Source of the DNA: Macropodus opercularis
Lineage: Eukaryota; Chordata; Actinopteri; Anabantiformes; Osphronemidae
NCBI GenBank assembly: GCA_030770545.1
Contig: CM061106.1
Coordinates: forward strand, 9,776,001-9,840,000
Length of the DNA: 64,000 bases
Direction: 5' to 3'
Position 1 is the stretch's first letter. The number at the start of each line of letters is the position of its first letter. Below the pieces are notes generated by a model. It was given only the letters and a program-made list of their open reading frames with translations, was not told the DNA's origin and did no database searches. The translations under genes and the position numbers were made by a program. Of the stretch, positions 30,180 through 42,826 are shown piece after piece.

Positions 30180-31749
30180 ATAGGAAAGTACAAAGATGGT
30201 TATCAATTTACTGCATGTTAGAGTAGCTGCTGAAACAGCCATTTACGATTAAGTGGTGTTACCGGTGGTAAATCCCAGGCAAAACCAAGATTGTTTATTT
30301 CGTCTGTCTCTTGGTCTCTCAAGGGCTCATCACCATCAAGCTAAATAAGGAAATACCGGATACTGATTTATCTCTTACAATGTCCTTCACATGAAACAGC
30401 AAGAATACTTAAGAATTAAATGAGGATAACAACACAGGTAATATTTACCACATGGATTGTTGCTCGAATGTCAACACCAGCCACATCATCAACGTGTAAA
30501 GGTACAGTGTCTTTATTGTCATGAAGCAACATGTGCACTATGGCTTCACTCAGTCCATGACGTTTTGGGCCATCATATAAAAAAGAATGGCCAATCAATC
30601 TTCCAGCCACCACAAAGAGATCACTGTCCATCAAGATTTGAGAAGTGGATGGAAGGAGGAGGTCCTCTTGCCCCTCAAAGAGAAGGGTTATGTTGGCGAT
30701 ACCTGTAAAAAGTCAATCCAACACAATGAAATTATAGAAGAACATTATCAAAATCAAAATAAATATTAAAAACAAAACAAACAAACAAAAAAAAATCAGC
30801 ACTCACAAGACACTCTGGAGAATGAATGTGGAAACATACCACTGAGCCAACGACAATGTCCCCTAAAAGTGTAAGGACACAAAAAAATAAGCATTAGTAA
30901 ATAAAAAACATTTAGCATTTTCATGAAAGCGAGCAAGCATTAGGAATAGACTCTTTTAGACTGAATATTCTAACAATTAAATGGGTGCTATTAAAAGTGT
31001 GCTGCCAAAAAACTGCTGTGTCAAGTAGTTAATATCAAGTGTAACTAACCTTGTAAGGAGCACTGGAAGGGTCGAGCCCAGTCAACCTGAGGATTTTTGT
31101 AGAAGGCAATAATGTCCCTAGTTTGGCATGTTTGGTCTTAACGAATGTCAATGCTTGCCCTTATCGGCGGTTCGTTCTCTCTTCTCTCATCTCTTTTGAA
31201 TAGTGCGGCAGCAGCTTGGCAACTGTGGACCCTTTTCCAAGATTCTGTTAAAACAAAACAAGTAGTAAATGTGCAATAAAATAAATGTCAAGTCAACCAG
31301 TTATAGTTACAAAAAAAAGTTACTGCAGTATCAAATATCTTTTTAGTCAAGTCACTTATATACTGATCGTTTTGTGTGAAGTACCTTGAAACGTTTGGGT
31401 TAAAAAAATTGTCCTCCCTGTGTTCCGAGGCTCTGATGATGTACTCGGCAGCTCCTCCAGTACGTTGTAAAAAATATTTTTTTCTACTTTGAGAACTGTA
31501 ATTAATAATTCCAATTCTAAAAAAAAAAAATACAGTATGCCACAATAGATTATTCCATTTGATTTTACAGTGAAATAAACCTTTCACCACATGAGCTGGC
31601 ATGAAGCATTAGCTCATCTGGAGGATACTGGTCCCCACAAACAGGACAAGTAGGCTGGGGTGGATGGTTAATACTTTTATATTCATAATTGTGCATATTG
31701 CCCCATGCAATAATAGCTTTTATGACATAACGCCAAGGATTGCATGTAT

Positions 31750-32165
31750 CACCTGATTAAATGAGAAGAGCCGACCGGAGACACACCACACCTCCTTTGC
31801 TCTGCTCATTTGCTCTGTAGTGTTACCTGGTTGTGTACGTATGTATTAGTAGTACTTGGTATTTAGTATTGTTACTTGTTTTTTGTTCTTGTATGTATTG
31901 GTGTTACAATTTGGTATGTGTACGAGTATATTTGTATCTGTTACTTGAGATACGTAGTAAGTGTTTCTTGTTTTCTTGGTATTTGGATTTGGTATCTTGT
32001 CGTTATTCATATCTTGTCATGTTCAGTTTTTGTTTAGCGTTAAAGTTTTATAGCTTCAAGTTCATGTTTGGTTAATGTTAGGTTTTGTAGCGCCACGTTC
32101 ATATTTGTCTGTTTAAGTCAATTTGCACCTGGGTCCGAGCTCTGCTCGGTTCCGTTCCGTAACAC
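31750..32165 (+). repeat. Possible LTR remnant in an intron of HECT-B
   Basis: A T-rich plus-strand stretch with TTGGTATTTGG-like repeats ends in CCGTAACA, similar to the ends of the two verified solo LTRs nearby. No matching target duplication or clear start was found, so this may be a truncated copy or something else. Confidence 0.3.
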
Positions 32166-32860
32166 ACAATAACAAATACATGATTTATAACAAGAGCATT
32201 TATCACCAACTTACCTGTCCACAGTTTTCAATATGGCCAATAAGTAGTTGAAGAGGCATAATTAAGCCACATTTCTTGCACTCAGACTTGGGCATTTTCT
32301 TGAACTCAACAGCATCAAGAGAGAGAGGTGCAGTATCAAGCTGCTCTTGGAGAGGCACAATGTAAAGCATATTTTTTCCATTGTTGGTGTTCATCTTAAG
32401 CATCTTGGCTGTGTAACCTTCTGTTCCTTGGGCCACCAGAGTTAGCTTCCTCTGCCCACCGCCACCTTCAACATGGGCAAGAGACCATTATTGTACAATA
32501 GAAAAAGTTAATCAATCAACATGAGTCAAGATCAACTTCTAATTATGAATTATGAGGTCCTGGAAACAAGTAGTATCTGTGTCAGGAACAATATCTTGAA
32601 ATCTGTAGCTTTAATGTATCTGTGCTAGAACTGGAACTGTTTTCTAAAAACAGACTTACCTGCAGCCTTATACAAGAGCCATCCTCCAGTTAGTGCCTTC
32701 ATTTCGGGATACTCTTCCTGAAGGGCTCTAGAAATCTGTATTTGGAAATTTTGACAAAAGTATTTCACTTGACCATTAGCACAAAATGATTTGTTTTCTT
32801 ACAACTATTGCCTTTTAGATTCTTTGGGTTATTATTACTGGCCAACAGCAGCAAAGAAAC

Positions 32861-33276
32861 TGTTACAGTCAGCCCTCCATCCCCTGGAGGGCGCTGTGGT
32901 CCTGTCTGGTTTTCTGTCGTGTGTCCTGAGTTAATGAGTTATTCTATACACCTGTGTCTTGTTTCTGGTTCACCTTGGATTTAAGTTCCTGTCTTGTCTT
33001 CGTCAGTTGTCGGTCCGTTGCCCATTCGTGGACGTGATATTCTGTGTGGTGAAGGTTCTGTTATGTAAGTCTTTTTGTTTTAGTCAAGTTAAGTCCTGTC
33101 GTGTCAAGCCAAGTCAAGTCAAGTCAAGTTAAGTTAAGTTATGTGAAGTCCTGGAAGTCAAGTCATGTGTGTTTCTGTTTTAATAAACTCATTTAAGTTT
33201 AAATCACGCCTGAGTCTGCGCTTGGATCCACCACCTTTTGCTTTTTTTTTCGAACACTGCCACCCAGTTTGTAACA
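32861..33276 (+). mobile_element. Solo LTR, 416 bp, perfect target duplication
   Basis: Starts TGTTACAG and ends TGTAACA, flanked on both sides by GAAAC (32856-32860 and 33277-33281). It has a pentamer run of TCAAG near 33105 and an AATAAA signal near 33181 on the plus strand. It lies in an intron of HECT-B between exons 32660-32735 and 33689-33858 and opposite to that gene. Confidence 0.85.
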
Positions 33277-33999
33277 GAAACATCATCAAGCTCTCTCTTT
33301 ATAAAACAGACTTTTAACTAGAAATGATTATTGCTGTCAGCTGGTTTTGTTTATAAATGACTGGACTGTGAGAGTTGAAACTGTGTATTGTGGAACGTCA
33401 CATATTTTTTCCAAGTTTTTTTTAGGAAAATAGTAATCTTTGGTATTGCTCTGTAATTAACCATGACCTTTGTTCCAGCCCCTTCAAACAGGACACATCT
33501 GTCAAGTACTGTCTTTAGATGAACCAGAAAATAAACCTGAAAATGTATCAGATGTAGTTGCAGAGTTCTGTTGCTCTATTGTATGTCAACTACTCTTTTA
33601 GGTCTAATTCAGAAATGGGCCAGTTAGATATTTCACTGACATCTGTGAGGGAAAATCTAATCAAAGTCAACATACAAAAGTCAAATACCTGTTCATGATC
33701 AGTGTTTTCAGCAAGACTCAGACCTCGTCTTCCCAATCCTGCTTGAAAGAGCTTAATTTCATTTCTCTGTGTTTTTGATGTTGGACATGGCAGGAGGCAG
33801 AAACTGAGTTCTATGTGGCGAGAAGCGAGGGTGACACTCTGGAAAAGGTCGCTTAGCTCTATATTATTTTTAGAAACAGATCAATAAATGTGAGTGTCAA
33901 AAGGGAAAACTTATTTTATTGACACAGAGGTAAAATAAGTACTTACAAGATAACACAAAGTAACAAGTAGCAAATAAAAAACCATAGCAAAGCAAAATT

Positions 34000-34420
34000 G
34001 AAGATGAGATCTCCTTTATGTCACATTTACATCTCCTAGATATAAATGAGCACTAATTGAGACCAAAGTGGTTTTCTCATTCTTCTCAAATGTCTCTCCT
34101 GAGAATTAAGTCTCACATTGAGCACAGTGCAAGTTCTCTAAATTCTCTCACAGCTGTCTCTTTTCCTGATCTCAACTAAGAGAAAAATGAGACATACTGT
34201 GCCACTTTCAAATATGTCTCAATTTGATCTCAGTTATATCTCAGTGAGAAATATGTCTCGTACTGCTCACTATTTGAGCTCTCAGATTCTCTTACAGTTG
34301 TCTCTTTCTAGTGTTTCAGCAAAAAGAAAAAATAGAGTAGTGCAAGCTCTCAAATTAGTCTCAACATGAGACATTATTTAATATTATAGCTCAATCATAT
34401 CTCAATTTATCTCAGCGCAA
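34000..34420. repeat. TCTC/GAGA-rich subterminal block, left
   Basis: About 30 TCTC or GAGA tetramers fall in some 400 bp, often as GTCTCA or ATCTCA (for example TGTCTCAATTTGATCTCAG near 34215). Both orientations occur. A comparable block lies at 49560-49975. Such short repeated motifs inside the ends are the usual binding sites for CACTA-element proteins. Confidence 0.65.
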
Positions 34421-34815
34421 AATTTAAGAACAGTAATCAATTCAGGCAAATAATTTGAGATGGTTTACATAATGTTCAACTTACAAAATGTGTTGATTGC
34501 TGACACAAGCCATACAATTCATTAATTACAATTTTGATTTCCAAAACGTAACCCATCAAAACATAAGCCATGATGTGCTCAAAAGACAGCTTTGTGAACT
34601 TTCTAAATGTTGACATTGTGCTGTTTTGACAGAATTCTCAGCAAAGCTCTATTTTATAGAGCAGTAAAAGAGTGTGTAACACATAATAGAGCACATGCTG
34701 TTTTAATTCAATTAATTCAAGCACCCTGATAATACAATAGAGGCAATTCATCTTGCCACCACACACCCTGACCATGACCCACTGTTGCATCCAGTATAAA
34801 CCCAATATTATGGGG

Positions 34816-37800
34816 TTAAAACTTTTCAAGTGTGTTTGGGAAATTAGCTGCAAAAACAATGCCAGGCATAGATGTCAAGTCAAAGAAAACAACTTTACCC
34901 AATATATGATCCAAGGAAACCACTGTATTAACAGAGGTTTCCAATAGGGGAACAACATGACTGCATGTACCATTTGTTACACTATCGTGCAGCAAAGACA
35001 GACCAGCAACTTTGAATTCATGAACAAGGGCCCATTTGGCATTTGAATGTCCTTTGGTAAAGAAGTACTCAATCTGTCCATACGTTCTTAGTCCATCACT
35101 TGAAAAAACGACTGTAAAATAGTTTCTTCTATTGCCTTTACCATAGTGTTTTGATGTGAGATAATTTCTCTTAACTTGTGCCCTGTGAAAGATCCTTACT
35201 GTTTTAGAATTGATGCAATGACCAGTATGTCTTTCCAATGTAGAGAGTTGAACTGTGTCCAGTTGAAGTTCACTAGATGCTCCATATAGTTTGGTCCTAG
35301 ACAAATCATTGTTTTCCTGACAGAAACTATCATCTTTAGTCATCCGTGTGTAAAATTCAGCTATGGCATTCCCTGGTTTTATGGTTTGTGAAATAACAGG
35401 AATAGACTGCACAAGTTTGACTGCATGGACCATCTGCATAGGTATATTTTGAGTGCCATGTATGAGCCTTAACAAATAGCCATTCTTGTCCTCAAAATGG
35501 AAACAGGAATGAGTCCATAATGGACCAAGGGCCTTCACACTGTCTGCTAGGTGCACAAGAAGGTGTACATTTGCAGTTTTGTACCGCTCACCATATAGAT
35601 TAGCCATTTGGGAACAAAAGTTCCACAGTAGTTCAACTGATATGGATTCCATCAACAAAATGAAAATGGCTTCACTTAGTAGAAGGAAGTGCTTGTGTTG
35701 CAAGAATTCCACGGAAAACAACAGGTCCATAGAAGATCAAAATATCCCGATATTCTGATGCTTTAAAAAACATTCTGTGAGATGTCATTAATCGAGGATA
35801 TCAAGTGGAGGATGGAGGAGAGATATCCTGAAATCGCTTGTCAATTTCCTTTGCATTTTTTCCCATGCTGAAGGGCTGACGAGAAAACTCTGGAGAAAAC
35901 CACAGAACCATCAGAAGGCGCATTACAGAAGGACTGAGTGCATGTAATCTATGGCAGTGCCTTTGATAAGGTTATAACATTTAAGTTTGCTAAGCCAACA
36001 GGGACCCTTCACCCTTTTGGTCTCATTTGAGATTTTCATATCCAGAGAAAACTTTTCATTTGTGCGCAGTAGGCCTTTTGGAACTCTATGTTGGTATGGA
36101 AATCCATGAACATGTCCTCTTTCCCCTGTCTTTACCGTCTCTCCTGGCTGCTCACATTTATGACATCCAAATTTCCCATTGTATTGCACTGAATTAAGGA
36201 CTAATGCTTTAGCAGGTAAGTCGCATGTTCCAGCGATGGTGAGCACTTTACACACAAAGATGTCAACTCTGCAGGTTGCACAAGAATTCCATCATCTGCA
36301 AGTTTACTCAGTGTGTCACCTAGTGGTCTAAGGAATGTAACCATGGATGGTTTTGAGTCCCCATACCAAAGTCCAGCAAATATCATATTCTCTCTTTTTG
36401 TGCGTTCCATGAAACTGAGTTCATTGATGATACAATAAAAAGGCCACACTGAAAACTTGGACGATTTGAAAATAGGTACCCCATCTGTATTCCAAGTAAG
36501 TGAGATGTTTTTAGGGTCACTAAGAGGACCACCCCATCTACAAGCTGTTTGTAAATTTCTGCATCATATATATCTTCAATGTTGTTAGGATCTGTCTTCT
36601 TCCTGCTAAATCTAAAGTTAAGTTTCTCCTGAAAACCTGGCTTGAGAAACAATGACCTTATTTGAGCATCAATTGGAACCTCTATGAAGGATGAGGATCT
36701 TTCTTCTGACACACTGGTCCCACAAGATAGACACTGTAATTGTTCACCTTCTAATGACCCAAAACAAGTGTGCAATATTTATGCAATACAATAGGAGATG
36801 ATGCAGCATATGAGAAAAAAAGTATTTTAACTTCTGTACACTGTTTAAGCAGTCTGTATTCAGACTATCAGGACAAACCAACTTAAACATTTTAAGCAAA
36901 TCACTAAGGGCCTTATCAGTTACTTTATGACAGTTTACGTAAGCCATGATGATCAGAAGGCTCTCTGCAACATTTATTGATGCATTGTCATATAATGGTT
37001 TGTGTGCTGTGTCCTTGACATTTGACTCTTCTGCACAGTCCTCACTCAAACCCTCTTCAAATCCCTCATTAAAAAAATGTCCATCATCATATATGTCCAA
37101 CCCCCCACATCAGGGCGAGCTTCCTCAAATAATTGAGATGGATCATACTCAGCATTGCCATGTGGTTCAGTTGTTAGGTCATCAGGAGGATCTCTGAATG
37201 CTGATCTGGAAGATGGTTCTTCATTGTCTTAGATAGAGTTAACCGTTGAAATACTCTCTTGTGCCACGCTACCTTGTGCTGGTAATAAAAAAGAATAAAA
37301 ATCATTAAGGGTCAAAGAACATCTCATCACAACAAAAAACCTATATAGTCTCAACCTGTATAACACTTTCTTACACTCTTATTATTGTTTGATTATTGTG
37401 TCATATTTTAGCAGGATCTGGGGTCTCATTTATAAAACTGTGCGTAGGATCCTTACTAAAAGTGTATGTGTGCCTGAAAGGCAAAAATGGCGTGCGCAAA
37501 ACAATATTCAGACTTATAAAACAGTGCATACGGCAGGACATGCGCAACATTCACTTTATAAATCTCAGTCAGCCAGAGTCAGCGGAAGATTGTGCGCATA
37601 TGCGTCTCCTCCCCGAAATAACCATATAAGGAGCTTACAATGCATAGATTTACTATGCATATCCTCATCTGCATATCATTTGCATATGATTATTCATCCA
37701 CGTGATCATCTAACATGTTTACCGGTAGGTAGCCTACAAAACATTAGTCAATATGAAATATGGATGTGCGTCACATTAAGAAATAATTTAGTTTGCCTTT

Positions 37801-39573
37801 TTTAAAAATAAATAAATGAAAGTGTAAAATACATTTATTTTTCTCAATCTTTTCCATGGGCTAAATCGTATTTTTTAATTGAAACAGTTTTAGACCATGT
37901 TGTGCATTATTTGCACGAAGCTATTTTCTTCTATTTTCAATTATTCATCTATTCATTTGATATTCAGCTATCATGATAAGCAATTATAGTTAAAACGTTA
38001 AAGCACAGCATGCCAGAAGAAAAGTGTTCAAAAGCATTGCATCCACAACAAATATTTCTATTTATTGAATATTAAAATTTTTGTCAGGTCAAGTCATCTT
38101 CATTTATATAGTGCTTTTAACAGTGTAGGCTGTTTCAAAGCAGCTTTACTGAGACAAATGGATAATACTTGGTATTATCTAGCTATTTGTCTAGCTTTTT
38201 CTAGCTAAAGTTAGATTATGTGCATTTCAATCTATGTTCTCAGATTATTTCTCTCTCTACAGACCAAGATCAAAGGAACTTGTCTGGCGATGTAATGATT
38301 TAATGTAGGCCTATTTTAAGTGTTTAACTCCAATGAGAATGGTTCAATCTAAATGTTTAATATCAGAAGTAAAACATATAGTTTAGTAAATTATTAATTT
38401 ATTTTTTTAAACTGTTATTGTGAACATACACTGTAGCCTATTTATGATTACTACTCATAATGAAGACTTATGGTTTTACGTCAGGCTATATTATGCATCA
38501 GTTTCACTGCCCAACGCGCTCGCTGGCGCGGACATTTAAGAATGGACGGATATTTGCTTGGTGAGTGAAATTATATTTGTATTATCTTTCTGTAGCTGTA
38601 TAATTTTCTTTGATTTTCTGCCTAAAAGTGACCAAAAAGACATTTAACTCCAGCTCACCATCGGTGTCGCCAAACTGCGCCGTCTCCAAAACGTTGGGTC
38701 TGAGTTTGCGAGCAGGTGCGCAAATTATCCCGTCAAGTTTGTTTTTATAAATCACAACTTATGCGTCGAAAGTGGCGTACGCCTGTTTCAAGGCCTTTTT
38801 TGTGCGTACGCACGCTTTATAAATGAGACCCCTGCTCAGTGAAAAAATATACTGTACATCATTATAGACAGACAGGGTGTGTGTACCTGACATGTGGTGA
38901 GAGACTTGATGTCCGAGAGTGAGTGCGGTACATCCTACTTGGACACCTGGATGTTGGGCGTGTTCCTCTTGAAGTGCAGCGTTTTGGGTTCCTCCAGGAG
39001 GTACCCCCCACTGCTGTGTTCCGCTGCTGCTACCTCCTGACACAGACAAGAGGACACATCAGTGATTCACACCTTTTTTCTAGATCAATATTAGAGTATC
39101 ATTTTGCTTAAATTACATTTTTCAGATTTCTCACCCGAGAAACCGTGTAAGAAACTGAAAAGATAAAAAAAAGAAAAAGAGAAGAATAACAGAAAGCTAT
39201 TTTGCCATGCTTGGTTTGACCAACTGTAGACTGCTTTCTATCTACTAATCTATCTATTTACAGGGCCTGTGATTCTTAATCAGAACTAATTCTGTTCAGG
39301 ATCTCTCTCTCCTCTGCACATGGGACTGGGTGTGGCTTTTGAACATTAAACACACACCAACACATTTCATAAGTTACCTAAATATTGCTGATCAGTCTCC
39401 ATATGAACTGGCGGCTGCAGGGAGGAAAATAAGGCATTAAATATCCTATCTGCTGCAAATTTACTGCAACACAACTATGCCAGGCTACTCACCAGATGTG
39501 CAGCCCGTCTTGGTCGTTTATTTGGGTCATCTTTAGTCCTTCTCCATCGTTTTCCAGGTTTTCGTCTGGTCAT
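34816..39573 (-). pseudogene. CACTA/EnSpm-like transposase, multi-exon, several breaks
   Basis: Upstream exons are 39573-39493 (ATG start, MTRRKPGKRWRRTK, strongly basic), 39414-39378, 39154-39135 and 39036-38887. Their borders and phases agree, with TAG at 38935-38937 in the last. The body lies between about 37278 and 34816 in several frames. It has NVAESLLIIMAYVNCHKVT near the N-terminus, then the transposase_21-type part with DLPAKALVLNSVQYNGKFGCHKC (35923-36255, first 20 residues typical), then DUF4218-like LGPLWTHSCFHFEDKNGYLL and a C-terminal SLDHILGKVVFFD. These identify it with the tnp2/DUF4218 transposases of CACTA elements, here in the animal version. At least four frameshifts make it inactive. 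A 1.4-kb element is nested in the intron at 37420-38832. Confidence 0.75.
37420..38832. mobile_element. Non-autonomous DNA element with 17-bp TIRs, nested in the transposase gene
   Basis: The ends GGGGTCTCATTTATAAA and TTTATAAATGAGACCCC are exact inverted repeats, followed inward by GTGCGTA-type motifs on both sides. No long open frame occurs. A dispersed fish repeat (TCATCTTCATTTATATAGTGC, about 38094) is nested inside. I could not find a target duplication and do not assign a superfamily. Confidence 0.75.
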
Positions 39574-39589
39574 TTTGACACTCCAATAC

Positions 39590-40712
39590 TATATAAATAC
39601 AGACCCAAGTTGATGGAATATACAGTGGAACTTTTTGTAAAAGTAAAACTCTATATTCTGATGAAGCGTTTATTCAGTAACAGAGGTTTACATCTAATCA
39701 GCTCTTTAGTAAACAGAAATACGTTTCTTAGAAAGTGTCAATTTTCATCTTCTAATTTTCTCTGTTAATTTCTTTGTACCATTTTGATTTCCACCCTACG
39801 ATAGATAAAGTTTCTCTTATTTTATCACTTATACTTTCACTTTTTATTTATTCTTCTTTTTTTTTTAGAAGATTTTATTCTTCATCCTGCATGAATTCTC
39901 TCTCCTAATTGGATAAAATGAATATCCCGAAAATGCATTTTCTGTTTACTGAACAGCAGGGGGAAACAGGGAGACTATGGTCATTTTAACAATAATATCA
40001 ATAACTGGTATCAGAAATAATATAGAGCTGTTTTAATACTTGGCTACTGCACTGTTATGTACCACAATTTCAAAATCTTAAGTCAAACTACAAAATAATT
40101 ATTAACATCATATTCTTTAAGTGCCAAAAGTATTGATCATTGATGATCAATTGATCAATGCAAGTTATTTGTATTACTAACTCGTGTAAATTATACCTCC
40201 TGATATTTTTATAAATAAACTATTAATTATGTAGTACCATGAAATATAAATGATCAAGAACAAATACAGCTCGGCTTATGATCACCATTGAATGAATACC
40301 AGAATTTCAATGTCACTAAGACATGTTTTGTGCCAAATAATTCAACAAATACACACGTGTATTTCTCGTATGTTTTGACATTTCTGAAGAGTCTGAAGTC
40401 TAGGAGATTTGTAACCATAGATATATATAGCGAGTTGTAATTATTTTAATAAAGAATACTGCTAGTCTGGGTAAACCCTGCCCTCTCTGCCGGCGATTTG
40501 ATTCTTGAACTTGGTCTGGTAATAGCCAGACTAGAGTTCTGTAGACAAACATTTACAGTAGGCCTATTAGCTAGGTGTAGCTAAGTAACGTTAGCATAGC
40601 TAGTGGTAGCCCCTTGAATGTTGCATTCGCAATGCGGTGACGTTACTCCAAGAATCCTACCTCATGTGTGATAAAAGTGTCCGTTATTACTATTACCACT
40701 ATTATTACTTAC
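39590..40712. other. Intron or 5' flank of the CACTA-like transposase gene
   Basis: No coding exon seen. A small structure at about 40462-40540 has CTAGTCTGGG and CCAGACTAG ends and may be a short MITE. The stretch is otherwise A/T-rich and fits a 5' intron between a non-coding first exon (40713 upward) and the ATG exon. Confidence 0.4.
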
Positions 40713-41226
40713 TGGTAGTCGTTATCCTTTACAGAGAGCTTTGCTGTTTCTTCCAAACTCCAGCCATTTCTGACCCGCACTCCACGCAGTAACCGCCGAA
40801 AAAGAGGAAGAAGCTGAACGTTGCACGCGCGGGAGACGTGACCGGTAGCGCCAAGACCCGCCCTACGAAGCAGCTCATTGCATGACACACGATTGATTAG
40901 ACTTTTCACGTTGAGTGGTTAAGGTTAGGATAGCGGATTGGTCAGGGGATAGGACCTGAACAAATAAAAGTTTTGTTATCTTTTTTAAAGAATACAGGGC
41001 TTTTAAAAATAATTTAATAGTATAAAGGAAAAATAATCTGTGGGTATACTCCAGTCCAGCGATGGCGGTAATACAACAACAAGTTGTCAACCACTGGATA
41101 AAAATAGAATAAGAAGACGATTGGAGGGCGGGTCTTGGCGCCAATTCGTAATTTCGCTGGGGTGAGAGAAGTACGTTGGTCACTGCTGCACCATCTGTTG
41201 GATTTTGCCCCTGCCACGCCTAAGAG
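40713..41226. promoter_or_regulatory. CpG-rich, probably bidirectional promoter
   Basis: The segment has clusters of CpG at about 40770-40865 and 41118-41165 and two candidate first exons pointing away from each other. On the minus strand, sequence ends at donor GTAAGT (exon low end 40713). On the plus strand, sequence ends at donor GTAAGA (exon end 41226). A perfect 17-bp inverted repeat (GCGCCAAGACCCGCCCT at 40848-40864 and its complement at 41125-41141) flanks the central A/T-rich part. The minus exon contains a short upstream frame (MAGVWKKQQSSL). Promoter activity is inferred. Confidence 0.5.
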
Positions 41227-41626
41227 GTAAGAATGAAATTCTTTTGACATAATAATGGAATGTGGGGATTAGGCAATTAGGTGTCTGTCCAACAAGTAAT
41301 TGACAAAGAAACTCCGAACTGTATTCAGCCCTTCGAAAATGGGATGGTTGGCTAAGTCAGCTAATGGCTAATGTTAGGTTCTACATTGCAAATCAAACTG
41401 GAGGTCCTTGAAATGAAAACAGTTTGAGAACTGGCGATCGGTGGATCTTAATTGGGGAATCTGAGCTCATATTAATGACCGGACTGGGAGAAACAAGATG
41501 GTGTCGCACGCTGAGTTGGTGGCAGCTGCGGCCGGTAACGTTAGATCTTAATTTGCTAGGGCGGGTTCATGTTATGCTCGGGACTGGAGCTTATGGAACG
41601 GGCCGCAACGCACAAAACCCAGTATG

Positions 41627-42622
41627 TAGGGCTGGGACAACGCATCGAGGTCATCGATGACGTCGACGCAAAATATGCGCATTGATTAGTCGACCTGTTT
41701 TTATTTCTCTAAAAAACATTTGTAAAACGTTTACCTTATGTGCGCTGAATATACACGATGGCCGGATCAACATTCTGCCCAACGTTATATAACCAATCCA
41801 GGGGTTTTTCTGCATTGATCTTTTTTTTTTATGGGTGACTGTCAAAGCCTTATTTGATCGGTGAGTGATGGAGAATAGAATGACTGCTGCGCCTGACAGG
41901 GCGTGTACGAGAGAGAGCCCCGACTGCCCGCACATTCACAATCTTCAAACAACACGAGCGCTTCTTGCGCTCTCTCTCCCTTGTGCATATTAATCAAAAT
42001 TATTAAACACGATAGAAAAGGGGCGAAACACCAAAGTTTCATGCGCCCTCGTGCACTCATGGTCTTCAAACTACACGAGCACTGCCTTGCGCACTCGCTC
42101 TCTCTCTCTCTCCCTTGTGCATTTTAACCAAAATCATTAGACAGGATAGAAAAAGGGCGGAACGCCAAAGTTTCACATGGAGCATTTGGAGATTTTTTTT
42201 TCTCCATGACAGGCTGAATGCTAGAATGCTAATAAATGCTAGACATCAAGTTGTTATTTTCATCTGAAAGAAGAACTTTTTTTCAGTAAGCTATGGCCCT
42301 ATGTGTTCAGTAAGTTGTTTCAGTAAGCTATGTGTTTTCAAGGTTTTATTGAATGTTATCTCTATACAAGTGCAAAGTAATGCATTCTTAGTCAGTCTTT
42401 TATTTAGTAATTTTAAGAGCAATAAACATATGTTGCAATGTTAAGGAATCCATGTTTTTTTTCATTCAGATATGTAAATCAACATGTATAATTTGTTAGT
42501 AGTCAATTAATGGGGGGATAATCGAAATCAAATCTGTCTGAAAAAATTAATTGTTAGATTAATCGACGCGTTGGAAAAAAATAATCGCTAGTTTAAAAAA
42601 ATAATTGTTTATCCCAGCCCTA
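41627..42622. mobile_element. Non-autonomous hAT element, 996 bp
   Basis: Ends TAGGGCTGGGACAA and TTATCCCAGCCCTA are inverted repeats, flanked by the 8-bp duplication CCAGTATG (41619-41626 and 42623-42630). No transposase is encoded. The duplication is perfect. Confidence 0.95.
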
Positions 42623-42826
42623 CCAGTATGCAATACCATTCTGTTTCGTTCAATTCACTCTAGTCCCAAGCGTAACATGAACTCGCCCTAGCTAATTAAG
42701 AATCACCTGTGGTGGCTGCCAACAACTCAGTGTGGAATACCATTCCGTTTTGCGCCGTCCACTCAGTAATATGTGCTCAGCAGTACACTTGTGAAATATC
42801 TAATTGAAATATTGATTAGCCTACAT

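Larger units (their letters stand above)
30212..33858 (-). pseudogene. HECT-type E3 ligase-like gene (HECT-B), G2E3-like fish family
   Basis: Minus-strand exons with good GT/AG borders: 33689-33858, 32660-32735, 32215-32465, 31588 to about 31675, several between 31.5 and 30.8 kb, 30449-30702 and 30212-30340. They encode the N-terminal part of a protein family abundant in fish and usually annotated as G2/M-phase E3 ubiquitin ligase-like. It includes TGGWLLYKAAG, the GKNMLYIVPLQ block, a Cys-x2-Cys finger (TCPVCGDQYPPDELMLH) and the HECT N-lobe (LFEGQEDLLLP, VVAGRLIGHSFLYDGPK). The exon 30212-30340 has TAA at 30218-30220, in the QQLL-HAV segment, and no HECT C-lobe follows before the tRNA region. 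The gene is therefore truncated. Some exons near 31.1-31.5 kb also contain stops in the expected frame. Confidence 0.7.
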
